The notes under the pieces were generated by a model. That model saw only the letters and a program-made list of their open reading frames with translations. It made no database searches and had not been told where the DNA came from. 64,000 bases of DNA from JACQFK01 sp964619955 (GTDB lineage Bacteria; Planctomycetota; MHYJ01; JACPRB01), in contig CAZUJF010000010.1 in the NCBI GenBank assembly GCA_964619955.1, positions 62,001-126,000 of the forward strand, read 5' to 3'. A program made the translations under genes and the position numbers. Positions 34,391-42,779 of the stretch are shown piece after piece. Positions within the stretch are counted from its first letter, which is position 1. Every line of letters begins with the position of its first letter.

Positions 34391-36070
34391 ATGAACCTCC
34401 TCCTCTGCTTCGCCCTGGCCCAGTCCCCGGCGGACGCCGCCCGGGCCCTCTCCGACTTCAGCCCCGGCGGCATGTCCCGCCGCTTCGGACCCGAGGCCAC
34501 GGGCGCCTCCAAGGAAAAGATCCCCCTGATCTACCAGCCTCCCGACAAACCCTGCCCCCCCGCCCGCAACAACGGCGGCATGCTCTACCAGGTCGGCGGG
34601 CCCCCCACCCCGGCCGCCGGAGATTTCAGCAGCACCCAGGCCCAGGTCCTCTATGCCGGCGATTCGGGGCCCGGCGTCGACCGCGTCCTCCTCCTCGAGA
34701 TGCAGAACAACTGCCTCAGCGAGAAACCCGAGCCCCCCTGGTGGGGCGGCTTCCGTCCCGATCCCGCGGTCTTCGAGTGGCGCAAAAAAGGCGCCGCCCC
34801 GGCCGCGCCCCTCGCCATCGCCCGCGGACTCGCCACCTGGTCGAACCATGCGGTCATCCTCTACGGCAACGGCTGGATCACGACCGCCGGCTCCGCCACC
34901 TCCCAGGGCACCCACCCCGTCCTCAAACTCCCCCCCGGCAAACTGCCCACCGCCCTCGCCGTCACTCCGCGGAACGAACTCGCCCTCGTCACCGTCATCG
35001 ACACCCAGGACCGCAAGGCCCAACTCGCCGTCATCGCCCTCGAGGCCTGCGCGCCCGATTTCGCGCACGACTGGCACTCCCGCTACCCGATGTTCCCCAA
35101 CCAGGGCTCCTTCTCCGACCTCAAGCTGCTCGGTTTCGTCGACCTCCCGATCAAAGCCCCGACCGCCGTCAGCGCCTCGACCAACCATCACCCCGGGCGC
35201 CTCAGCGGTCCCGACGGCAACATCGCGATGCCCAGCCGGCTGAACCTCGACGACCCCGCCGTCCGCGAGGGCTTCGCCAAGGGCAACAACGCGGGCTTCG
35301 TGAGCCGCAGCGGCTACGCCGTGATCCTGTCCCGCGACGAGAACAAGGCGGTCTTCGTCGATCTGCAGCCGCTGCTGGGCGGCGTGCGCGAGGCCTACTT
35401 CGGCGGGACCGAGACCTTCGCGAAAACGCGGGAACTCGGACCCGGTCCCGGCCAATGGCCCCCCACGTTCGAGAAGCGCCCCGAGTGGACCCCCGTCGTC
35501 GCCGCCGAGCTCGACATCCCCAAGCCCTCCTGCGTGCTGGCCCGGGCGGCGGGCGGCGAGCACAACCGAACGTTCATCGGAACCCAGGAGGGCGAACTCC
35601 GCTCGTTCAGCGTGGGCGGGCTCGGGACCGACGCCCCGGCCGGGGCCGCACCCGTCGCGCCTGCGGGAACCCTGGCCGTCGGAAAGAACCCCGTCTGGCT
35701 GGCCTCCAAAGGCGCGGCCGGCGGCCCCGACTGCGGCTTCATCGTGGTCAGCCGGCTGGACCGCGTCCTTCAATGGGTGACGTTCGGCCCCAAGGAGGGC
35801 AGGATCACCCGGGAACTGCGCGACCGCCGCCTCATCGACCCCGTCTACGCCGAGATCGCCGACACGCACGGGATCGAGATGCAGCTGCTCACCGTCGCGG
35901 ACTTCCGGGGCCGGAAGATCATCAACTACCGCTGCAGCCCGGTGGTCTTTGCGACCAACGGCGGCGCGCGGTACGGGTGCGGGCTGAAGGGAACGGACGA
36001 CTTCGAATGCGGGGGCGTCCTCTCCGTCCCCGGCTTTCCCCTCGCGGTGTGCGGGACCAACGTCAATTGA
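34391..36070 (+). CDS. Exported protein of unknown function, beta-propeller-like
   Basis: 559 aa: a short hydrophobic N-terminus (MNLLLCFALAQSPADAA), then beta-rich sequence with recurring blade-like segments (WSNHAVILYGNGWITTAG, LKLPPGKLPTALAVTPRNELALVTVID, FVSRSGYAVILSRDENKAVFVDLQPL, FIVVSRLDRVLQWVTF). Near the end several Cys occur (CSPVVFAT, YGCGLKG, FECGGVL). No enzymatic motif was recognised. It lies 2 nt before the next ECF sigma gene and is probably in its operon, so it may be an output or signal component of that system. Confidence 0.6.
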   Translation: MNLLLCFALAQSPADAARALSDFSPGGMSRRFGPEATGASKEKIPLIYQPPDKPCPPARNNGGMLYQVGGPPTPAAGDFSSTQAQVLYAGDSGPGVDRVLLLEMQNNCLSEKPEPPWWGGFRPDPAVFEWRKKGAAPAAPLAIARGLATWSNHAVILYGNGWITTAGSATSQGTHPVLKLPPGKLPTALAVTPRNELALVTVIDTQDRKAQLAVIALEACAPDFAHDWHSRYPMFPNQGSFSDLKLLGFVDLPIKAPTAVSASTNHHPGRLSGPDGNIAMPSRLNLDDPAVREGFAKGNNAGFVSRSGYAVILSRDENKAVFVDLQPLLGGVREAYFGGTETFAKTRELGPGPGQWPPTFEKRPEWTPVVAAELDIPKPSCVLARAAGGEHNRTFIGTQEGELRSFSVGGLGTDAPAGAAPVAPAGTLAVGKNPVWLASKGAAGGPDCGFIVVSRLDRVLQWVTFGPKEGRITRELRDRRLIDPVYAEIADTHGIEMQLLTVADFRGRKIINYRCSPVVFATNGGARYGCGLKGTDDFECGGVLSVPGFPLAVCGTNVN

Positions 36071-36072
36071 GC

Positions 36073-36606
36073 ATGGACACGACGGCGTCCGACGGCGAGC
36101 GCTACGAGAGGTTCACCGGCCTGCTCGCGCGCCACCACGCGCCGCTGCTGAGCTTCATCCTCAGCCTGCTCCCCCACTGGGCGGACGCGGAGGACATCCT
36201 GCAGCAGGCGAGCGTCGTGATGTGGCGCAAGTTCGGCGACTTCCAGGAAGGGACGTCGTTCCTCGCGTGGGGCTGCCAGATCGCCCGCTACCTGGTGCTC
36301 AACCAGGTGCGGAAGAACCTCCGGGATCCGCACCGTTTTTCGCCCGAGCTGATCGAGACGCTGGCGCGGGAGGCGCAGGACGACGCCGAGCGGCTGCAGA
36401 GCCAGCGCGGGGCGCTCGGGCGCTGCCTGCAGAAGCTCGATCCCCGGAGCCGCCGTCTCCTGGCGCTCTGCTACGAGACGGGGGCGAGCATCAAGGACGC
36501 GGCCCTGCAGCTCGGCGCGACGCCGAACAGCGTCTACAAGACCCTGAACCGGCTCCGGGAGACCCTGCTCGAATGCGTGCGCCGCGGCGCCGGGGAGGGC
36601 GCATGA
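36073..36606 (+). CDS. ECF sigma factor (Rhodopirellula/Verrucomicrobium type)
   Basis: 177 aa. Region 2 spans LLARHHAPLLSFILSLLPHWADAEDILQQASVVMWRKF and FLAWGCQIARYLVLNQ; region 4 spans LDPRSRRLLALCYETGASIKDAALQLGATPNSVYKTLNRLRETLLECV. The layout matches the TIGR02989-type sigma family of Planctomycetota and Verrucomicrobiota. Its stop overlaps the start of the FecR protein (ATGA), the expected sigma/anti-sigma coupling. Confidence 0.9.
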   Translation: MDTTASDGERYERFTGLLARHHAPLLSFILSLLPHWADAEDILQQASVVMWRKFGDFQEGTSFLAWGCQIARYLVLNQVRKNLRDPHRFSPELIETLAREAQDDAERLQSQRGALGRCLQKLDPRSRRLLALCYETGASIKDAALQLGATPNSVYKTLNRLRETLLECVRRGAGEGA

Positions 36607-38126
36607 ACCGCGAGCGGAGGGACCTCTTCGGCGAGGCCGTCTCGGGGACCGCGAGCCCGGAGCGCTGGGCGCGCTTGCAGGAGCTGCTCGCGGCCGACGC
36701 GGAGACGCGCCGCGCCTGGCGGGAATACGTCAACGTGCACGTCGGCCTGAAGACCTATTGCGCCCTGCCGGGGGCGGTGGCCGACCCGCTGCCGGAGCTC
36801 CGGCGGCAGCGGCCGATGTTCCTCGCGGCGGCGGCGCTGCTGCTGGCCGCGCTCGGACTCGCCCTGCTGCTGCGGAGTCCGGAGCCGGCGCTCGGCCGCC
36901 TGTCCCGCAGCTCCGGCGCACGCTGGGGTTCGAAGCCGCCCGGGCCCGCGATCCCCCCCGGCCGCCTGGACCTCGTCGAGGGCTTCGCGGAGATCACGCT
37001 CGAGAACGGCGTCCGCCTGGTCCTGGAATCCCCCGTGGGCCTGGAGCTCCTGTCGGGGCAGCGGGCCCGCCTGGACCGGGGGCGCGTCGTGGCGCACGTT
37101 CCGGACGCGGCCCGCGGCTTCACCCTCGAAACGCCCCGGGCGCGCCTGATCCCTCCGGGCGCGGAGTTCGGGGCCGAGGTCCGCGCCGACGGCGAGACGC
37201 AGGTCCAGGTCTTCCTGGGCGGGGTCGTGGCCGAATCCGCGGGGGGCACGGTCCGTCTCGAGGCCGGCCGCGCCTGGCGCTGGTCGGCGGGGCCGCCGGA
37301 GGGCATCCCGTTCGAACCGGAGCGCTACGTGCGGATGTTCCCCACGGACACGGACGGCGGCCAGCCCGCGGGGCCGATCTACAACCGGAGCCGGCTCGGG
37401 GAGATCCGCGCGGTGCCGGCGCCGGGCCCGGTCACGGCCGACGGCGAGCTCGGGGAATGGGACCGGCGCGCCGCGTTCTCGAGCGCCTGCTGGCCGCCGT
37501 ACCACGAGAGCCACACGCTGGAAGGGATGCTGATGTACGACGAGCGCTTCCTCTACGTGGCGGCGCGGGTCGGCGATCCGGCGCCGCTGCGCTCGGTGAT
37601 GGATCCGCAGGCGGATCCGAAGGAGTACGCGTGGCGGGGCGGCAGCGTGATCCTGCGGCTGGCGGCGGATCCCGCGCTGCAGGGTCCGTTCACGGCGAAG
37701 GGCCCGCCGCTCGCGGACGCGAAGCATCCGGAGATCGGGCGGCGTCCGGAGGACGTGAACGAGCGCATCGCGCACCTGACGTTCTGGTTTCACCGTCCGA
37801 GCGGGCGGCCGCGGCTGCAGGTCTCGTACGGGATGGACTTCCACGGGGAGCGCGTGGATCCCCCGGGCTGGAGCGGCGCGTTCCGGGCGCACCCGAACGG
37901 CCTCGGCTACACGATGGAGTACGCGGTCCCCTGGTCGCTCCTGAACGCCGGGGCGCGGCCGCCGCGGGCGGGCGACCGGCTCCCCTCCACCTGGACGGTC
38001 CACTGGAGCGACCAGGAGGGGCGGCTTTCGCGGGGGCATCTGGTGGAAGGGGTCAATCTCTCGGAGCCCCCCTACCGCTTCCTGCGGGGCGAGACCTGGG
38101 GCCGCGCCCTCTTCGAGGGCCGGTAG
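36603..38126 (+). CDS. FecR-type anti-sigma regulator with CBM9/DOMON-like C-terminus
   Basis: 507 aa. The N-terminal cytoplasmic region (RRDLFGEAVSGTASPERWARLQELL) is followed by a TM helix at about 75-92, a FecR domain (about 120-240: LVEGFAEITLENGVRLVLESPVGLELLSGQRARLDRGRVVAHV, ETPRARLIPPGAEFGAEV) and a C-terminal sandwich (about 275-500: VTADGELGEWDRRAAFSS, LMYDERFLYVAARVGDP, YGMDFHGERVDPPGW) of CBM9/DOMON type, likely carbohydrate-binding. Probably an outer sensor for polysaccharide that controls the sigma factor encoded just upstream. Confidence 0.8.
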   Translation: MNRERRDLFGEAVSGTASPERWARLQELLAADAETRRAWREYVNVHVGLKTYCALPGAVADPLPELRRQRPMFLAAAALLLAALGLALLLRSPEPALGRLSRSSGARWGSKPPGPAIPPGRLDLVEGFAEITLENGVRLVLESPVGLELLSGQRARLDRGRVVAHVPDAARGFTLETPRARLIPPGAEFGAEVRADGETQVQVFLGGVVAESAGGTVRLEAGRAWRWSAGPPEGIPFEPERYVRMFPTDTDGGQPAGPIYNRSRLGEIRAVPAPGPVTADGELGEWDRRAAFSSACWPPYHESHTLEGMLMYDERFLYVAARVGDPAPLRSVMDPQADPKEYAWRGGSVILRLAADPALQGPFTAKGPPLADAKHPEIGRRPEDVNERIAHLTFWFHRPSGRPRLQVSYGMDFHGERVDPPGWSGAFRAHPNGLGYTMEYAVPWSLLNAGARPPRAGDRLPSTWTVHWSDQEGRLSRGHLVEGVNLSEPPYRFLRGETWGRALFEGR

Positions 38127-38239
38127 CGCTTCCGCCCAGGCTTCACAGACGGTCTGGATTTGGCGTGCCTTCCGGCCCGCCCGGGGACGTAAGATACGCG
38201 GCGCCGCAATGGGGCGGCCTTTGGAACCGGAGAAGAACC

Positions 38240-38656
38240 ATGAAGACGATCACGATCGGACTGGCGATCCTGGCGGCGGGGCTTTGCGGCTGGACGGCGG
38301 GGACGCGCGAGACCGCGAAGGCGGACCGCTTCTTCGAACTGCGCACGTACACGCCCAGCCCGGGCAAGATGGACGCGCTGCTCACCCGCTTCCGCGACCA
38401 CACCCTCAAGCTCTTCGAGAAACACGGCATGACCAACGTCGGCTACTGGATCACCGAGGGCGCCGAGGGCGAGAAGAAACTCGCCTACGTCCTCGCCTTC
38501 CCCAGCAAGGACGCCCGCAACGCCTCGTTCAAGGCCTTCGCCGCGGACCCCGACTGGCAGAAGGTCTACGCCGAGAGCCAGAAGGACGGCGTCAAGCTGG
38601 CCGCCAAAGTCGAGTCCGTCTTCATGACCCCCGCGGACTTCTCCGCCATCAAGTGA
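38240..38656 (+). CDS. Exported NIPSNAP-family protein
   Basis: 138 aa with a signal peptide (1-24, ending LCGWTAG) and GGAGAAG as ribosome site. The single NIPSNAP ferredoxin-like domain is unmistakable: FFELRTYTPSPGKMDALLTRFRDHTLKLFEKHGMTNVGYW, then AYVLAFPSKDARNASFKAFAADPDWQKVYAESQKDG. Bacterial NIPSNAP proteins are small dimeric alpha/beta barrels of unclear activity and are frequent in Planctomycetota. The stop overlaps the GTG of the following gene. Confidence 0.9.
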   Translation: MKTITIGLAILAAGLCGWTAGTRETAKADRFFELRTYTPSPGKMDALLTRFRDHTLKLFEKHGMTNVGYWITEGAEGEKKLAYVLAFPSKDARNASFKAFAADPDWQKVYAESQKDGVKLAAKVESVFMTPADFSAIK

Positions 38657-40464
38657 TCGGGCCGGCCCTGCTCGTCCTGGTCCTGGCCCAGGAGAAGCCC
38701 TACCGCCTCCCTTCCACCGATCTGAAGGAGCGGGTGATCTGGGGGACCGTCTGCGAGGACGGCCCCGGCCTCTCCTTCGGCGGCCAGGACCAGGCGGCGC
38801 CCGACGGCAGCCCGCACACGCGCGTCAAAGTCGACGGCCAGTGGAAAGCCGTCCCCGAGGAACTGCGCGCGAAGAACCCGAATCAGAAGGCCTGCGACGA
38901 ACTCCGCGCCAGACGGGACGCGGTCAAGGCGGAACTCGCCCGCCTGCGCGCGGCGTACTTCGAAGGAACGGGGGAGGCCGACGCGGTCCGCGCGCTCCGC
39001 CAGCAACTGGAGACCTTGGAGCGCGACGCCGATGCGCTCGACGCCGAACCCGCCCCCCGTGCCAACACCGCCCTCGCCTGGGACGCAAAGACGAAGCTCT
39101 ACGTGCTCTTCGGAGGCGACCACCTCGACCACCTCACGAACGACACCTGGGTCTTCGATCCGGCCGGGCCGACATGGACGCTGCGACACCCGCCCAACGC
39201 CCCGCCGCCACGCGCGCGTCACATGCTCACGGCCGCGGGCGACGGCAAGGTCGTCCTGAACGGCGGGTACACGTACACGTCCAGCACCGATTATGTCGGC
39301 GGGCAGTACCGGAACCTCGCCGACGGCGAGTGGACCTACGACGTCGAGGCGAATGCCTGGACGGGGAGCGGGGTCGCCCCCGACTCCCGGGTGTATCGCA
39401 AGGGCCGGCTCCATCCCGATCACTATCTGCAGGGCCCGGCCCCCGATCGGAACTTCTCGGAGACGCTTAAGAATCTGCCCGCCAACACCTGGGTCGCCAC
39501 GAAGCCGCCGCAGCTGCCCGCGCTCAACCGCGACTGGGGCACGGCGGTCTACGATCCCGACCGCGACCTCATCCTGCGCTGGTCGGGCGGCCACTCCGCG
39601 CACGGCGGGACGGACGTCCTCCACTACCACACGAACACAAACCGCTGGGAACTTACGATGCCCGTCGAGTTCCCCCTCGGCCAGCTCTACACGAACACGG
39701 AATACCCGGAGGGCGTGAACTTCAACCGCCGTCCCTGGGTCACGGGCCACACCTACCAGAGCTACGGCTACGACGCCCGCTTCCGGAAAATGTTCTTCGT
39801 CGGTCGCAAGAGCGACTGCTTCGTCTGGGACCCGGAGCTCGGCGACTGGAGCGGCCGCTTCGCCAAGCCGAAGGAGATGACCTACGGGGACGCCTACTAC
39901 ACGCTCACGCTGACGGCGACGCCCGCCGGCCTCGTCTGCTGGACCAAGGACGGACGCCTCTTCGGCCTCGACGGCACCCGATGGATCGAGCGCCCGCTGA
40001 AGGGCAGACTCGCCGGGTCGGTCGTCGACAACTCGACGCTCGCGTACGACGCCAAGCGCGACCGCCTCCTCTTCTGGCGCAAGAGCTACGGGGACAAGAC
40101 CCCCTACGACGGCGAGATCCAGGCCGTCGACAAGGACGGCGTCGTGACGTCCCTGTCCCCCGAGGGAAAGGCCGCGGCCGTCGCGGTCCCCTACCTCTGC
40201 CAGATCCGCTACGACCTCGCGAACGACCTCTTCCTGGTGGGCGGCACGCTGCCGGGGGGCCGGACGCCCGCCTACGACCCCGCGGGGAACCGCTGGGTTT
40301 CGCTGCAGATCGGCGGTGACGACCCCAGCGGAAAGAAGGGGCGCAACGTCTCCCTGGGGCTGATGTACGATGCCCGCCGGAAGCTGTTCTGGGCGGTGGA
40401 CACGAACAGCCAGGTTTACGTCCTGAGGGTGGATCTTTCCTCGGCCGACCTCAAGCCCCTGTAA
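38653..40464 (+). CDS. Exported Kelch-like beta-propeller protein
   Basis: 603 aa from a GTG start in a GTGA overlap with the NIPSNAP stop; the N-terminus MIGPALLVLVLAQEKPY is a short signal. A Lys/Arg/Ala-rich coiled-coil stretch occurs at about 85-135, then Kelch-type blades (LAWDAKTKLYVLFGGDHLDHLTNDTWVFDPAGPTWTLRHP, PPRARHMLTAAGDGKVVLNGGYT, WTYDVEANAWTG, AVYDPDRDLILRWSGGHS, DARFRKMFFVGRKSDCFVWDP). Likely a secreted ligand-binding or catalytic propeller; no active site was recognised. Co-transcribed with the NIPSNAP gene. Confidence 0.75.
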   Translation: MIGPALLVLVLAQEKPYRLPSTDLKERVIWGTVCEDGPGLSFGGQDQAAPDGSPHTRVKVDGQWKAVPEELRAKNPNQKACDELRARRDAVKAELARLRAAYFEGTGEADAVRALRQQLETLERDADALDAEPAPRANTALAWDAKTKLYVLFGGDHLDHLTNDTWVFDPAGPTWTLRHPPNAPPPRARHMLTAAGDGKVVLNGGYTYTSSTDYVGGQYRNLADGEWTYDVEANAWTGSGVAPDSRVYRKGRLHPDHYLQGPAPDRNFSETLKNLPANTWVATKPPQLPALNRDWGTAVYDPDRDLILRWSGGHSAHGGTDVLHYHTNTNRWELTMPVEFPLGQLYTNTEYPEGVNFNRRPWVTGHTYQSYGYDARFRKMFFVGRKSDCFVWDPELGDWSGRFAKPKEMTYGDAYYTLTLTATPAGLVCWTKDGRLFGLDGTRWIERPLKGRLAGSVVDNSTLAYDAKRDRLLFWRKSYGDKTPYDGEIQAVDKDGVVTSLSPEGKAAAVAVPYLCQIRYDLANDLFLVGGTLPGGRTPAYDPAGNRWVSLQIGGDDPSGKKGRNVSLGLMYDARRKLFWAVDTNSQVYVLRVDLSSADLKPL

Positions 40465-40493
40465 ATTTCCGGCCCGGACGATCGAGAACGGGC

Positions 40494-40509
40494 TGGCACG
40501 CCGCTTGCA
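40494..40509 (+). promoter_or_regulatory. Sigma-54 promoter 1 (TGGCACGCCGCTTGCA)
   Basis: Matches the sigma-54 consensus TGGCAC-N5-TTGCA exactly at -24/-12. The predicted start is about 40520, next to the first usable GTG (40522) of the nitroreductase-like gene and 17 nt before GTG 40537. Confidence 0.75.
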
Positions 40510-40536
40510 GCCACAGTCCCCGTGTTGTCTTCACGG

Positions 40537-41481
40537 GTGCGTCCCATCGACGAGCACCGTTTCCCCAGAACGGGGCCGGAGGAGAAGCGGATCCGTTTTC
40601 TGCTTCGCTACGCGGAACTCGCCTCCTCCACGCACAACACCCGCCCTTGGACATTCAAAATCCGCGGATCCGGCGTGGACGTCCTCATGGACCTCGACCG
40701 CTGGCTGAGGGTGTCGGATGCGGACCAGCGCGAGTTGCGGGAATCCGCCGGATGCGCCATCGAGAATCTGGTGATCGCCGCGGACCATTTCGGATATCAG
40801 GCGGACGTGACGTACCTCAAGGAGGGGGCCCGGGTGCAATTGCGGCCCGGGGGCGGTCACGGTCTGGATCCCGACCTCTTCCGGGCGATTCCGCTGCGGC
40901 ACACCTGCCGGACACCCTTCGACGGCCGCCCCGTGCCGGAGGAGCACCTCGACGTCCTCGGCGAGTCCTCCATGTTCGTGGATGTGCGGATCGACTTCAC
41001 GGACGACCCCCGGCTGCTCCGGAGAGTTCAGCGGCTCACGGTCTCGGGGGACATGCGCCTGTTCGCCGATCCGGCCTGGCGTGCGGAGATCGCGCGCGGG
41101 TTCGGCCAGGGAGCCCTGACGCCGGCCTGGCCGGTGGCGGCGATCCGAAAGATCATGGTCTCCCGCTTCAACCTGGCGAAATCCACGGCCCGGGGGGACG
41201 CGCGTCTGATGAAGACGGCGCCGCTCATCGGGATGCTGAGCCTGCGGGAACGCAGCGTCGAGGCCGAGGTCCGCGCCGGGCGGGTGCTCGAACGGCTCTG
41301 GCTGAAGGCGAGTTCCCTGGGTCTGGCCTTCCAGCCGGTCTCCCAGCTCATGCAGACGCCCGAAACCCGGATGCGGGCGGAGGGCCTCCTCGCCCCCCTC
41401 CCCTGGCAGCCCCTCCAGCCCTTCCGCCTCGGCTACGCCGCCGCGCCCTCCCCCCGGACTCCGCGATACTTCGAAGCTTGA
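40537..41481 (+). CDS. Nitroreductase/Acg-like FMN-binding family protein
   Basis: 314 aa from GTG 40537; GTG 40522 is in frame but would be almost leaderless from the sigma-54 start at ~40520. The Acg-type nitroreductase opening is present (LLRYAELASSTHNTRPWTFKI), with later blocks RLFADPAWRAEI, TAPLIGMLSL and VLERLWLKASSLGLAFQPVSQLMQTPETR. Family members bind FMN, and mycobacterial Acg is thought to sequester flavin during dormancy. The protein may be a flavin-dependent oxidoreductase or storage protein; control by sigma-54 suggests an energy- or redox-related trigger. Confidence 0.8.
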   Translation: MRPIDEHRFPRTGPEEKRIRFLLRYAELASSTHNTRPWTFKIRGSGVDVLMDLDRWLRVSDADQRELRESAGCAIENLVIAADHFGYQADVTYLKEGARVQLRPGGGHGLDPDLFRAIPLRHTCRTPFDGRPVPEEHLDVLGESSMFVDVRIDFTDDPRLLRRVQRLTVSGDMRLFADPAWRAEIARGFGQGALTPAWPVAAIRKIMVSRFNLAKSTARGDARLMKTAPLIGMLSLRERSVEAEVRAGRVLERLWLKASSLGLAFQPVSQLMQTPETRMRAEGLLAPLPWQPLQPFRLGYAAAPSPRTPRYFEA

Positions 41482-41547
41482 CCGCCCTTTTCCCGGGCCC
41501 ACCCCCTCCCGATCTACGACAGAGAGACAGAGAGGAGCGGCCTACTG

Positions 41548-41557
41548 GGAAAGTTCC
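41548..41557. promoter_or_regulatory. GGAAAGTTCC element, copy 1
   Basis: A GGAA-AG-TTCC dyad, 73 bp upstream of the -24 element of sigma-54 promoter 2. The same 10-mer recurs at 41907 upstream of promoter 3, so it is a candidate enhancer-binding-protein site. Confidence 0.35.
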
Positions 41558-41622
41558 GCGGGGCGGCCGGGACTAGTCCGCGTCTTTTTCAGGTCCTCGC
41601 TCTTTCCCCGTCGGAATCGCAC

Positions 41623-41638
41623 TGGCATCCCGCTTGCA
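41623..41638 (+). promoter_or_regulatory. Sigma-54 promoter 2 (TGGCATCCCGCTTGCA)
   Basis: -24 GG and -12 GC spaced exactly as required. The predicted start is about 41649, 357 nt before the coxB start. It may give a long cox leader or a small RNA. Confidence 0.7.
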
Positions 41639-41648
41639 TCATCACTAT

Positions 41649-41860
41649 CGGCCGACGGAAGGGTGGAGTTCCCGCCCCTCACCCCGCGAGGTGACCGGGC
41701 CGTCCCCCTCGGGTGGACACCGGCAGTGGCGGGCGCCCTTCCCGTTCGGCGAATCGGTTGCGCCCTCCGTGAGGGGTCCCCTCCTTGGCCCCCTCCCCTC
41801 ACGGAGGACGGCTTTCACCCGGGCCATAACGTGGTGTTCGGGCCGAGGGACGGTGTCCGG
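41649..41860 (+). ncRNA. Candidate structured leader or small RNA under sigma-54 control
   Basis: The RNA from promoter 2 would contain a small stem (TCACC at 41679-41683 with GGTGA at 41690-41694) and a 13-bp perfect stem (41764-41776 with 41795-41807) around an 18-nt pyrimidine-rich loop. No protein is encoded. The 3' end is a guess, as no T-run follows the stem. Confidence 0.3.
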
Positions 41861-41906
41861 TATGGCACTCCCGGACCTGTCCCCGGCCCCGACACTCTAT
41901 TTCCGA

Positions 41907-41916
41907 GGAAAGTTCC
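41907..41916. promoter_or_regulatory. GGAAAGTTCC element, copy 2
   Basis: Identical to the element at 41548 and located about 62 bp upstream of the -24 element of promoter 3. A related half (GGAACTTCC, 41928-41936) follows. Candidate activator site. Confidence 0.35.
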
Positions 41917-41971
41917 CCCTCCACCCCGGAACTTCCCCCACACCTTCACGAGGCTCCGAGGGGGGCTGACG

Positions 41972-41987
41972 TGGCATCCCGCTTGCT
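41972..41987 (+). promoter_or_regulatory. Sigma-54 promoter 3 (TGGCATCCCGCTTGCT), cox operon
   Basis: Exact -24/-12 spacing; the predicted start is about 41998, 8 nt before the coxB ATG at 42006 or 47 nt before ATG 42045. It shares the invariant CCGCTTGC core with the four other sites in this window. Confidence 0.75.
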
Positions 41988-42005
41988 AGTCCAGCCCCCA
42001 ACATC

Positions 42006-42779
42006 ATGCTGCGCCCCCTCAGCCTCTTGGTAGCGCCTCAGAACATGTCTTGGGGCTTCCCCGAAAATGTGGCGGCCGGCGGAGATCGCATCGACTCCCT
42101 GTTCTGGACGATGATGATCGTCCTCACCCCCTTCCTCGTGGCCGTCGGCGTCTACGTGATCTACTGCCTCATCCGCTTCCGGGCCCGCGAGGGCGGGCGT
42201 GCCGCGTACATCACCGGCTTCAAGACCGCCGCGGGCACCGCGGGGATCGCGGTCCTGCTCATGCTCCTGGAAATTCCCTTCGACATCGTCCAGGAAAAGA
42301 TCTGGGCGGATGCCACTATCAACTTTCCGAAACCCGAGGAGGCCACGGTCGTCCAGGTCTTCGGCGAACAGTTCGCCTGGAACTTCCGCCAGGCGGGCAG
42401 GGACGGGAAGTTCGGAGGCGCCGACGACATCACCACGATCAACAAGCTGGTGGTGCCCGAGAACAAACCCGTCCTCTGCATCATGCGCTCGCGCGACGTG
42501 ATCCACAGTTTCTGGCTGCCCCACTTCCGGGTGAAGATGGACGTGATGCCCGGCATCACGCACAAGGCCTGGTTCCGGCCGATGAAGGCCGGCCAGTGGG
42601 AGGTGGGCTGCGCCGAGCTTTGCGGTCTGGGCCACTACAAGATGCGCGGCATCCTCAAGGTGCTGCCCGCCGCCGATTACGAGAAATGGCTGGCCGAGGA
42701 GGCCGAGGATCTGAAGGACAACGGGCCCGGAGACGAGCGGAAGAAATGGGATCTATGGGCGGACACGCGCCAGCCGTAA
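42006..42779 (+). CDS. coxB: Cytochrome c oxidase subunit II (CuA subunit)
   Basis: 257 aa; ATG 42045 (MSWGFPENV) is an alternative, and neither has a good ribosome site. Two transmembrane helices (about 32-58 and 76-98) anchor the subunit. The periplasmic cupredoxin domain has VFGEQFAWNFR, IHSFWLPHFRVKMDVMPG and the complete CuA ligand set C-A-E-L-C-G-L-G-H-Y-K-M. It accepts electrons from cytochrome c and passes them to haem a in subunit I. There is no fused cytochrome c domain. First gene of the oxidase operon, preceded by sigma-54 promoters. Confidence 0.95.
   Translation: MLRPLSLLVAPQNMSWGFPENVAAGGDRIDSLFWTMMIVLTPFLVAVGVYVIYCLIRFRAREGGRAAYITGFKTAAGTAGIAVLLMLLEIPFDIVQEKIWADATINFPKPEEATVVQVFGEQFAWNFRQAGRDGKFGGADDITTINKLVVPENKPVLCIMRSRDVIHSFWLPHFRVKMDVMPGITHKAWFRPMKAGQWEVGCAELCGLGHYKMRGILKVLPAADYEKWLAEEAEDLKDNGPGDERKKWDLWADTRQP

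Larger units (their letters stand above)
41482..42005 (+). other. 524-nt control region before cox operon, no supported protein gene
   Basis: The region holds two sigma-54 promoters (41623 and 41972), two copies of GGAAAGTTCC (41548 and 41907), and a long stem-loop (41764-41807). ORFs of about 108-111 aa exist in all plus frames, but they are Pro/Gly/Arg-rich, without signal or family features, and overlap each other, so none is called. The transcript from the first promoter would have a 350-nt leader or be a separate small RNA. Confidence 0.55.

Noticed and set aside
41634..41989. ORFs of 108-111 aa between the two oxidase promoters
   Set aside because: Overlapping in different frames, Pro/Arg/Gly-rich, no ribosome site of note; the region is better explained as control sequence or RNA.
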